DNA of 64,000 nucleotides from SCGC-AG-212-J23 sp036406675 (GTDB lineage: Bacteria > Pseudomonadota > Gammaproteobacteria > Burkholderiales > SG8-39): NCBI GenBank assembly GCA_036406675.1, contig DASXAO010000085.1:55117-119116 (forward strand), read 5' to 3'. The position numbers were made by a program, and so were the translations under genes. Under the pieces are notes generated by a model, which saw nothing but the letters and a program-made list of their open reading frames with translations, was not told the origin of the DNA and ran no database searches. This document shows, piece after piece, positions 32,296 to 39,813 of this stretch (the stretch's first letter is position 1; each line of letters begins with the position of its first letter).

Positions 32296-33306
32296 ATGAG
32301 AATATCGGTCGAGCGGCTCGAGCGCTGGGTGGCGACGATATTCAGCGCAGAAGGGCTGCCCGAAGAGCATGCTCTCACGGTGGCGAAGGTACTCATCTTC
32401 GCCAACCTGCGCGGGATGGATACGCACGGCGTGCTTCGCGTACCTTCGTACGTTCGCTTCATCCACGCCGGCGATCTCAATCCGCGGCCGGCGATGAGCG
32501 CGCGCAGCGAAGCACCGGCCTGCGTGCTGCTGGAAGCCGACCGCGCCGCCGGACCGGTTGCCATGCAGAGAGCCACGGACCTGGCGATGGACAAGGCGCG
32601 CCAGGCGGGAGTCGGCGTCTGCCTCGTGCGCGCCACTACGCATACGGGTGCGCTCGGCTACTACACCCAAATGGCGGCCGAGCGCGGCATGGCGGCGATC
32701 GCCTTTTCCTCCTCCACTGCCAACATGGCGTATCACGGGGCGCGCGCGGCGGGCGTCTCTACCGCCCCGCTCGCGCTCGCCGTTCCCGGAGAGCAGGGGC
32801 CGATCGCGCTCGACATGGCTTCCAGCATCATGTCCATGGGCAAGCTCAGGCAGGCGAAGCGCGCCGGCACGCCGCTGGACGAGGGGCAGGCGCTGGACAA
32901 AGACGGCAATCCAACCACCGACGCTGAGGAAGCCGCGATCCTGCTTCCGCTCGGCGGCGCGAAAGGCTCGGGGCTGTCGCTGCTGATCGAATGCATGACC
33001 AGCCTTCTCGCCGGGAACCCGTTGCTCGCCGAGGTCCTCGAGCGCACCGAGCTCGGCGCGCGCCATCGCCAGAACGGCGCCGTGATCGCGCTCGACCTCG
33101 CCCGCTTCGTCGATCCGGCCGAGTTCCGGCGCCAGGCGGGGCGGCTCGCCCGCGCGATCAAGGCCCTGCCACCGCAGCCCGGAATGGAGATCCTGCTGCC
33201 CGGCGAGCGCGGCACGCGCGCCGCCGAAGAGCGCCTCCGCGACGGCATTCCCCTGCCGGATGCGGTGCTCGACGAACTGCGCAACCTGATGGAGGAACCT
33301 TCGTGA
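32296..33306 (+). CDS. Ldh-family (malate/lactate type 2) oxidoreductase
   Basis: A 336-aa NAD(P)-dependent dehydrogenase, paralogous to the protein at 22691-23749. The catalytic region is ANLRGMDTHGVLRVPSYVR, the cofactor loop IALDMASSIMSMGKLRQAKR, and the C-terminal lid has LPLGGAKGSGLSLLIEC. The substrate is a 2-oxo or 2-hydroxy acid or an imine. It overlaps the FAH-family gene by four bases (GTGA), so the two are coupled. The ribosome site is weak because of the REP-like element just upstream. Confidence 0.93.
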   Translation: MRISVERLERWVATIFSAEGLPEEHALTVAKVLIFANLRGMDTHGVLRVPSYVRFIHAGDLNPRPAMSARSEAPACVLLEADRAAGPVAMQRATDLAMDKARQAGVGVCLVRATTHTGALGYYTQMAAERGMAAIAFSSSTANMAYHGARAAGVSTAPLALAVPGEQGPIALDMASSIMSMGKLRQAKRAGTPLDEGQALDKDGNPTTDAEEAAILLPLGGAKGSGLSLLIECMTSLLAGNPLLAEVLERTELGARHRQNGAVIALDLARFVDPAEFRRQAGRLARAIKALPPQPGMEILLPGERGTRAAEERLRDGIPLPDAVLDELRNLMEEPS

Positions 33307-34178
33307 AGCTCGTCAATTTTTCGGTCGGCAGCGGCGCGCCGCGCGCCGGGCTGCTGGAGGGCGATCGCGTCTTCGAGGCGCCCCGTCCGACGGTGCAGGA
33401 GCTGTTCCCGATCCTTGCCTCGCTGCAAACGATGGGACAAGGCATTCCTCTTGGGGAAGTGAAGCTGCACGCGCCGCTCCTCTACCCGGGAGCGATCTAC
33501 TGCGCCGGCGCGAACTACGCCGACCACGTCGAGGAGATGGCGCGCGCCCAGAATCTCCCGCCGCCGAAGGATCCGCGCGAGCTCGGGCTCAAGCCCTGGT
33601 TCTTCATGAAGCCGGCGCGCGCCTGCGTGGTCGGGCCCCTCTCCCGCGTCGCCCGGCCGCGCGGCTCGCAGAAGCTCGACTGGGAGGCCGAGCTGGCCGC
33701 GGTGATCGGCAAGCCCGCGCGCAACGTCCCGGTCGACAAAGCGCTCGACTACGTCGGGGGCTACACCATCGCCGACGATCTCTCGGCGCGCGACTTGTCG
33801 CGGCGCGCCGCGCTGCCGCCGGGCAATCCGTTCCATTTCGACTGGACCGCACACAAGGGCTTCGAAGGGAGCTGCCCGCTCGGCCCGTGGATCACGCCCG
33901 CCGCCGAGATCCCGGATCCGCAGCGCCTCGCCATCCGGCTGTGGGTGAACGGCGCGCTGAAGCAGGACTCGAACACCAGCCGCATGATCTTTTCCACCGC
34001 CGAGCAGATCTCCCACCTGTCGAGCTTGGCGACGCTCCACCCCGGCGACCTCGTCCTCACGGGCACGCCCGCGGGCGTCGGGGCCGGGCGCAACGAATTC
34101 CTGCGGCCCGGCGACCGGGTCGAGGTCGAAATCGAGGGACTCGGGCGCCTCGAGCACTGGATCGACGGCGAGCGGTAA
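33303..34178 (+). CDS. Fumarylacetoacetate hydrolase family protein
   Basis: A 291-aa hydrolase. The metal-binding region has YCAGANYADHVEEM, FFMKPARACVV and KLDWEAELAAVIG, with the expected Glu and Asp ligands; the C-terminus has LVLTGTPAGVGAGRNEFLRPGDRVEVEIEGLG. Members cleave fumarylpyruvate, acylpyruvates or 2-oxo-hept-4-ene dioates. Together with the gentisate dioxygenase at 19265 it could supply the last gentisate step, though the genes are 14 kb apart. GTG start, coupled to the Ldh gene. Confidence 0.93.
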   Translation: MKLVNFSVGSGAPRAGLLEGDRVFEAPRPTVQELFPILASLQTMGQGIPLGEVKLHAPLLYPGAIYCAGANYADHVEEMARAQNLPPPKDPRELGLKPWFFMKPARACVVGPLSRVARPRGSQKLDWEAELAAVIGKPARNVPVDKALDYVGGYTIADDLSARDLSRRAALPPGNPFHFDWTAHKGFEGSCPLGPWITPAAEIPDPQRLAIRLWVNGALKQDSNTSRMIFSTAEQISHLSSLATLHPGDLVLTGTPAGVGAGRNEFLRPGDRVEVEIEGLGRLEHWIDGER

Positions 34179-34243
34179 AGCGTCACCGCGTTTTCCGGGC
34201 GCCGCGCCTAGAATCGGCGGCACAAAAACTCGGAGAGAACCCC

Positions 34244-34548
34244 GTGCGGAGGAGAGACGTGCTGATCGCCGTGGCCGCGGCGATCGCCCTGGGCCAGGCA
34301 GCCTTGCCTTGGCAAAACACGGCTGCGATAACGAAGAGCACCGGCACGGCGAGGCCCATGCCAGTTTCGAGAACGGCGTCGAGCGCTCCAAGAACGAGCT
34401 CCGCGACGCGGGCTGCCGCTCTAAATTCGACCACCGCTACCGCAGCGGCCGCCCCAAGGTCGAGCAAACCGGCAATTGTGCGGGCGTCGCATTCCCGCGG
34501 CGCGTGGTAACGCCTGGGCGGCTCCTGGAGGCTTTCAAGCCGACGTAG
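34244..34548 (+). pseudogene. Exported small-protein gene broken by a 5-bp tandem duplication
   Basis: A GTG at 34244 with GGAGAG six bases upstream starts a signal peptide (VRRRDVLIAVAAAIALGQAAL). At 34302-34311 the sequence CCTTG is repeated in tandem. Removing one copy joins this frame directly to an open frame with very high third-position GC, giving AALAKHGCDNEEHRHGEAH and so on for 99 residues to a stop at 34546-34548. As it stands the frame leads elsewhere. The mature part is charged and Cys-containing, no family known. Slippage could restore it, so this may be phase-variable or an assembly error. The rest of the 34179-34602 gap holds nothing else. Confidence 0.5.
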
Positions 34549-34602
34549 CGCCATGCTCTAATCCCCGGATCGGGCCCGGCCCGGTTTCGAGGAGAAACGT
34601 CG

Positions 34603-35559
34603 ATGCTTCGCGCGCTGCTTGCCTGCGCGGCAGTCCTGTGGGCCCTGTGCGGGGCGGCGCAGCCCTATCCCGCCAAGCCGGTGCGCATCGTGGTCCCCGC
34701 GAGCCCGGGCGGCGCGAGCGATCTGGTGGCGCGCCTGGTCGCACCCCAGCTCACCGAGGCGCTCGGCCAGCCCTTCATCGTCGAAAACCGCGTCACCTCG
34801 GGCGGAATCGTGGGCACCCAGCAGGTCGCGGAGTCGCCGCCCGACGGCCATACCCTGCTCGTCACCTTCGACACCTTCGCGAGCAACGCGCTGCTCTTCA
34901 GGAACCTGAAGTGGGACCCGATCCGCGACTTCGCGCCGGTGATGCAGCTCTGCCGCTACCCGCAGGTGCTGCTGGTGCATCCGAGCCTCGGCGTGCACAG
35001 CGTGAAGGAGTTCGTCGCCCTGGCAAAGCAGCGCGGCGCGCAGCTCAACTACGCCTCCGCCGGCCCGGCCTCGTCGAGCCGCCTCGCGTACGAGCTCTTC
35101 AAGGACGTCGCCGGCATCGACACGGTGCCGGTGCACTACAAGGGCGGCGGGCCCGCGCTGCAGGACCTGCTCTCCGGGCAGGTACAGGTCATGCTGATCC
35201 AGGGCGGCGGCCCGATCCCGCAGTACGTCAAGAGCGGCAAGCTCGTCGCGCTCGGCATCAGCTCGCATTCGCGGTCGAAGTTCTACCCCGGGCTGCCGAC
35301 CATCGCCGAGACCTATCCGGGGTTCGAGACCGAGTCCTGGGTCGCCATGGTGGCGCCCGCCGCCACGCCGAAGCCCGTGATCGAGCGCCTGCACGCGGCG
35401 CTCGAGAAGGTCTTCGGCGACCCGGCGATGCGCGAGCGCTTCGAGGCGCAGGGCTGCGAGATCGCCGCGGGCACCCCCGAGGACCTCGCACGCGTGCTGC
35501 GCGAGGACCAGGCGAAATGGGCGCGCATCGTGCGCGCGAAAAACATCACCGTCGAATGA
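34603..35559 (+). CDS. Tripartite tricarboxylate transporter receptor (TctC/Bug)
   Basis: A 318-aa receptor with a signal peptide (CAAVLWALCGAAQPYPAKP), IVVPASPGGASDLVARL, GQPFIVENRVTSGG, and an unusually Gly-rich binding loop (HYKGGGPALQDL, IQGGGPIPQYV). AGGAG before the ATG gives a clear start. The last codon overlaps the UbiD-type start (ATGA), so receptor and decarboxylase are made together: this suggests the receptor captures the same acid that the enzyme decarboxylates. That is inference from coupling. Confidence 0.95.
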   Translation: MLRALLACAAVLWALCGAAQPYPAKPVRIVVPASPGGASDLVARLVAPQLTEALGQPFIVENRVTSGGIVGTQQVAESPPDGHTLLVTFDTFASNALLFRNLKWDPIRDFAPVMQLCRYPQVLLVHPSLGVHSVKEFVALAKQRGAQLNYASAGPASSSRLAYELFKDVAGIDTVPVHYKGGGPALQDLLSGQVQVMLIQGGGPIPQYVKSGKLVALGISSHSRSKFYPGLPTIAETYPGFETESWVAMVAPAATPKPVIERLHAALEKVFGDPAMRERFEAQGCEIAAGTPEDLARVLREDQAKWARIVRAKNITVE

Positions 35560-37184
35560 CAAAACGCTACCCGGATCTCCACGACCATCTCGAAGCGCTG
35601 AAGCGCGCCGGCCTGCTCATCACGGTCGAGCGCCCGATCAACAAGGACACCGAGCTCCACCCGCTGGTGCGCTGGCAGTTCCGCGGCGGCATCGAGGAGC
35701 GCGAGCGCAAGGCGTTCCTGTTCACGAACGTGATCGACTCGAAAGGCAAGCGCTACGACATCCCGGTCGTGGTGGGCGCGCTCGCCGCGAGCCGCGAGAT
35801 CTACCGCATGGGCATGGGCTGCCCGCTCGAGAAAATCAACGAGACGTGGAGCCGCGCCGTCGCCAACCCGATCGCGCCGAACGTGGTGAAGGAGGCGCCC
35901 TGCCACGAGCTGGTCTTTCAAGGCAACAGCCTCGACGGCAACGCCCTGGAAAGCCTGCCGATCCCGATCTCGACGCCGGGCTGGGACATCGCGCCCTTCA
36001 CCACGCTGTCGCAGTACATCACCCGCGACCCCGACAGCGGCGTGCAGAACATGGGCATCTACCGCGGGCAGGTCAAGGCGCCGCGGCGCCTGGGCATGAA
36101 TCCCTCGCTCGAGCTGCGTCCCGGCATCTACACGCACTGGGAAAAGATGAAGAAGCGCCGCCAGAAGCTGCCGGCGGCGGTGGTGCTCGGCGCGCCGCCC
36201 TGCATCGCCTTCACCTCGGCGCAGAAAGTGCCCGAGTCGCTCGACGAGCTGCACGTCGCCGGAGCGCTGGTCGGCATGCCGATCAACGTGGTCAAGGCGA
36301 AGACCGTCGACCTGCTGGTGCCGGCGGAGGCCGAAATCGTGGTCGAAGGGCTGATCGACACCGAATTCCTCGAGCCCGAGGCGCCCTTCGGCGAATCGCA
36401 CGGCCACGTCAACCTCCAGGAATACAACGCCTTCATGGAGGTCACGGCCGTCACCCGCCGGCGCGACGCCATCCTCACCTCGATCATCTCGCAGGTCACG
36501 CCGAGCGAGTCGAGCCTCATCAAGCGCGTCGCGCTGGAGCCGCTCTTCACCGATCACCTGCGCAACACCCTCGCCATCCGCGGGGTGAAGCGGGTGTCCA
36601 TGCACGAGCCGCTGACGAACCTCCGCAAGGTCGTCGCCGTCGTATTCGAAAGACATACCCCAACGACGGAGATATGGCGCGCCCTGTACGGCGCGGTGTC
36701 ATGGAACCGCGCCGCAGGCAAGTACGTGATCGCGATCAACGACGACATCGATCCCGACAACGCCGACCACCTGCTGTGGGCGATGTCCTACCGCGCCAAC
36801 CCGGCGCTCGACATCCAGATCCTCCACCACCGCGACCAGGGCCACGGCCCGCGCTCGAAGCGCAACAACGGCGAGGACGCCGCGGTGCTGATCGACGCCA
36901 CCATGAAGGAAGACTTCCCGCCGATCTCGCTCCCCAAGCGCGAGTACATGGAGCGCGCGCGCGCGATCTGGGAAGAGCTCGGCCTGCCCGCCCTCAAGCC
37001 GCAGACCCCCTGGTTCGGCACCAGCCTGGGCGAATGGTCCGACGAGCTCGAAAAGGCCGCGCAGCTCGCCGTCGCCGGCGACTACTTCAAGACCGGCGAG
37101 ACCCTGGTACAGCGCCGCCGCAGCGACCTGCCGATGAACACCGAGGTGCGCGAGCTCACGCGGAAGAACGAAGGGGACGAGTAA
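35556..37184 (+). CDS. UbiD-family decarboxylase
   Basis: A 542-aa prenylated-FMN decarboxylase. The N-terminal domain has LHDHLEALKRAGLLITVERPINKD is longer than needed; key parts are the central GIYRGQVKAPRRLGMN, EAPFGESHGHVN (the PFGE motif with the active-site Glu region) and the C-terminal INDDIDPDNADHLLWAMSYR. UbiD enzymes need prFMN from a UbiX; none is in this window. The usual substrates are aromatic or alpha,beta-unsaturated acids. Coupled to the TctC receptor before it; a REP-like palindrome lies behind. Confidence 0.95.
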   Translation: MTKRYPDLHDHLEALKRAGLLITVERPINKDTELHPLVRWQFRGGIEERERKAFLFTNVIDSKGKRYDIPVVVGALAASREIYRMGMGCPLEKINETWSRAVANPIAPNVVKEAPCHELVFQGNSLDGNALESLPIPISTPGWDIAPFTTLSQYITRDPDSGVQNMGIYRGQVKAPRRLGMNPSLELRPGIYTHWEKMKKRRQKLPAAVVLGAPPCIAFTSAQKVPESLDELHVAGALVGMPINVVKAKTVDLLVPAEAEIVVEGLIDTEFLEPEAPFGESHGHVNLQEYNAFMEVTAVTRRRDAILTSIISQVTPSESSLIKRVALEPLFTDHLRNTLAIRGVKRVSMHEPLTNLRKVVAVVFERHTPTTEIWRALYGAVSWNRAAGKYVIAINDDIDPDNADHLLWAMSYRANPALDIQILHHRDQGHGPRSKRNNGEDAAVLIDATMKEDFPPISLPKREYMERARAIWEELGLPALKPQTPWFGTSLGEWSDELEKAAQLAVAGDYFKTGETLVQRRRSDLPMNTEVRELTRKNEGDE

Positions 37185-37187
37185 AAA

Positions 37188-37280
37188 CAGCGACAGACCA
37201 CGTTTTTTGCAGTTCAACTGAAAATGGTCAACTGAAAATGGTGACAGTCACCATTTCCAAAAACGTGGTCTGTCCCTGAT
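37188..37280. repeat. Composite REP-like palindrome between two UbiD genes
   Basis: GACAGACCACGTTTTTTG (37192-37209) and its inverted copy (37257-37276) flank a core. In the core, TCAACTGAAAATGGT occurs twice in tandem (37214-37228, 37228-37242), then AAATGGTGAC-A-GTCACCATTT, a 10-base perfect dyad (37236-37256). This layered structure is typical of REP/BIME-type elements. It lies in the 113-base gap between convergent UbiD genes and may also end both transcripts. Confidence 0.65.
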
Positions 37281-37297
37281 GCGTAGTCTGGTTAGTT

Positions 37298-38734
37298 CTA
37301 CAGCAGGTCCTTCCACTTCGCGCGCGTTTTTTCCTGCAGCTCCTTGCTAGCCTCGGCGACCAGGGGGAACTCGCGCAGGTGGTCCCAGGGGCGGCAGGCG
37401 TCGATCACCGCCTTGGAGCTGAACGGCGCGTCGTACTGGTAGGCCACGAACATCGGGTCGTTCTTCGAGCCCATGCCGCGCTGGATGATGTCGATGTCGA
37501 CCGCCGGGTCGGTGCGCGTGGCGACCGCCCACATCACTTCCTGCAGGTTCGCCGGGTCGATGTCCTCGTCGACCACGACCGAGTAGCGCGACATGTACGC
37601 GCCGACGCCGCACTGGCTGAGGATGTGGCCGGCCTGGCGCGCGTGTCCGGCGTAGCGCTGCTTGATCGCGACCACGTTGAACATGCGCGCGCCGCCGATC
37701 TCGTGCGCCCACACCGCCTGCACGTCCGGCACGCCGGCGGCGACGAGCGCGTCCATGAGAAGCGCCGAGCGCATCACCGCCTTCGAGTAGGAATAGTCGT
37801 TCGGCGGCTTGGCGGGCGGCGAGCCGACGAGGATCGGATCGTTCCGGAAATAGATTCGCTCGACCGTCACGACGGGCGCGGTGCCCGCCTTGCCCGGGTA
37901 GTAGCCGTGGAACTCGCCGAACGGTCCCTCGGTGCGCTCGTCGCCGGGCTCGACGTGGCCCTCGAGGACGATTTCCGACGCCGCCGGGAACGGCAGCTTC
38001 GTCTTCTCTCCCTCGAGCACTGCGACCGGCTGCCCCAGGATCGCGCCGATGTAGCTGTACTCGCACATTCCGAACGGGACCTCGATGCCCGTGATGAGGT
38101 AGGCGAGCGGGTCGGCGCCGCAGACGATGGCCACCGGGAAGCGCTTGCCGGCCGCCTTGTACTTCTCGTAATGGATGCGGCCGTGCTTGCCGGCAACCAT
38201 GTCCAGCGCGACATGGTTGCGGTCGATCACCTGCACGCGGTAGGTGCCGACGTTGATCCAGTCGGAGTCGAGGTCGCGCGTCGCCACCGAGCAGCCGGTG
38301 CCGATGTAGCGTCCGCCGTCGAGCTCGTGCCACAGCGGCGACGGGAAAGCGAGCACGTCGACGCCCGCGTCCTTCTGCACGTTCTCGAGCGCCGTTCCCG
38401 AGCTCGTCACCGCGAACGGAAAGTTCTGCGCCGCCGCCTGCCATTGCGCCGGCTTGCCGCGCAGGGCCTCCACCAGGCCCTTGTGGGTCTTCTGAACGGG
38501 AAGGCGAAGGATCGACGACAGCCGTGCCGGGCTGCTCGTGCTGCACGTGAGCACGCGGTGGCCCCTGGCATAGCCCTTGATCTCGTCGAAGAGCAGCGCC
38601 GCATGCGCGTCCTTCTTGACGTTGAGCTCGCTGATCGCGCCGAGCTCGAGGTTCCAGTCGGCGCCCTTGACCTCGCGCAGCTCGCCGAGCTTGCGGGCTT
38701 CGGCGAGCCACAGGCGCAGGTCCAGCGGGTTCAC
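37298..38734 (-). CDS. UbiD-family decarboxylase
   Basis: A 478-aa UbiD-type protein, different in sequence from the one at 35556. The N-terminus has LRLWLAEARKLGELREV; VDVLAFPSPLWHELDGGRYIGTG and the signature TEGPFGEFHGYYPGK (PFGE motif) are in the middle; SRYSVVVDEDIDPANLQEVMWA is near the end. It is start-coupled to a TctC receptor (GTG at 38734 overlapping TGA). The frame runs on to an ATG at 38773 but GTG 38734 gives the coupled start. The pair mirrors the rightward TctC-UbiD pair across the REP element. Confidence 0.94.
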   Translation of the reverse strand: MNPLDLRLWLAEARKLGELREVKGADWNLELGAISELNVKKDAHAALLFDEIKGYARGHRVLTCSTSSPARLSSILRLPVQKTHKGLVEALRGKPAQWQAAAQNFPFAVTSSGTALENVQKDAGVDVLAFPSPLWHELDGGRYIGTGCSVATRDLDSDWINVGTYRVQVIDRNHVALDMVAGKHGRIHYEKYKAAGKRFPVAIVCGADPLAYLITGIEVPFGMCEYSYIGAILGQPVAVLEGEKTKLPFPAASEIVLEGHVEPGDERTEGPFGEFHGYYPGKAGTAPVVTVERIYFRNDPILVGSPPAKPPNDYSYSKAVMRSALLMDALVAAGVPDVQAVWAHEIGGARMFNVVAIKQRYAGHARQAGHILSQCGVGAYMSRYSVVVDEDIDPANLQEVMWAVATRTDPAVDIDIIQRGMGSKNDPMFVAYQYDAPFSSKAVIDACRPWDHLREFPLVAEASKELQEKTRAKWKDLL

Positions 38735-39723
38735 TGAACCTTGAATCCGGTGGCTTGGATGACCTGCGTCCATCGCGCGACCTCGTCGGCCAGGAATTTC
38801 TCTTCGTTCGGATCGGAGAACGGCTCGGCGCCCGCCTTCTCCAGATCCTGCAGGAACCCGGCCTCCGCGCGAACCTTGCGCGTGGCCGCGCGCAGCGCCT
38901 CCACCGCCTCGCGAGGCGTGTCATGGGGAGCGAACACCGCGTTGAAAACCTGAACCTTCATGTCCGGAATGCCTGCTTCGATCGAGGTCGGGAGATCCGG
39001 CGCTGCCTTTAGCCGCTTGTCGCCGTTCACGCCGAGGATGCGCGCTTTGCCTGCGCGATGCTGCGCCAGCACTGCCGAGGTCAAAATCGGCGTAATGACC
39101 GGAATGTGGCCTGCAATCAGATCCTGCATCGCGGGCGCGCCGCCTTTGTAGGGCACATGCTGCATCTCCAGGCGCCCGCCTTGCAGCTTGAAGAGCTCCC
39201 CCGTCAAGTTGGTGATGGTGCCCGAACCCGCCGAACCGTACGAATACTTGCCCGGGTTCGCCTTGACCAGGCTGACCAGCTCCTTCAAGGACTTCGCCGG
39301 CACGGCCGGATTCACGATGATGCACGTGGGGTTCATGCTTACCATGGCGATGAGCGCGAAGTCCTTGAGCGCGTCGTACTGCGGGTTCGCCGAAGCTCGC
39401 GGATTGATGATCTGGGTGGTGGTGCTACCCAATAGCAGCGTATAGCCATCCCCGCGAGAGCGCGCCACTTCGGCTGCGCCGATCGCCCCGCCCGCGCCCG
39501 GCTTGTTCTCGACCACGATCGTGCCGCCGAGGTGCGGCGCCGCGTACTTGGCCCACAGCCGCGCCATGATGTCCACGTCGCCGCCAGGCGCGAAGGGCGC
39601 CACCAGGCGAATGGGTCTGTCTGGATACTTGTCCTGGGCGGCCACCGGAAGGATGCGGATTCCCGCGACGGCAACCCCTGCCGTGGCCTTGATCCCGATT
39701 GCCAGGAACGTGCGCTTTTTCAT
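38731..39723 (-). CDS. Tripartite tricarboxylate transporter receptor (TctC/Bug)
   Basis: A 330-aa receptor. The signal region MKKRTFLAIGIKATAGVAVAG is long with a Lys-Lys-Arg start, leaning to a Tat-like shape but without twin Arg. Hallmarks: LVAPFAPGGDVDIMARLW, GTIVVENKPGAGGAIG, and SVGSAGSGT-like YGSAGSGTITNLTGELF. It is coupled to the UbiD gene downstream (GTGA). Substrate unknown; probably an acid feeding the decarboxylase. Confidence 0.95.
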   Translation of the reverse strand: MKKRTFLAIGIKATAGVAVAGIRILPVAAQDKYPDRPIRLVAPFAPGGDVDIMARLWAKYAAPHLGGTIVVENKPGAGGAIGAAEVARSRGDGYTLLLGSTTTQIINPRASANPQYDALKDFALIAMVSMNPTCIIVNPAVPAKSLKELVSLVKANPGKYSYGSAGSGTITNLTGELFKLQGGRLEMQHVPYKGGAPAMQDLIAGHIPVITPILTSAVLAQHRAGKARILGVNGDKRLKAAPDLPTSIEAGIPDMKVQVFNAVFAPHDTPREAVEALRAATRKVRAEAGFLQDLEKAGAEPFSDPNEEKFLADEVARWTQVIQATGFKVQ

Positions 39724-39813
39724 GCGAACAATTATAGAAGCGCGCCGGTTTAACCCTTTTGGCGGCGGGTCCGCGTTTAAGCCCCTGGAGCGAAACAACA
39801 ACGGAGGACCGTC

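Noticed and set aside
34183..34554. A 123-codon minus-strand frame opposite the broken gene
   Set aside because: Third-position GC favours the plus strand, where a signal peptide and ribosome site are present.
37188..37280. An insertion sequence remnant
   Set aside because: No transposase fragment or target-site duplication; the structure fits a REP-type element better.
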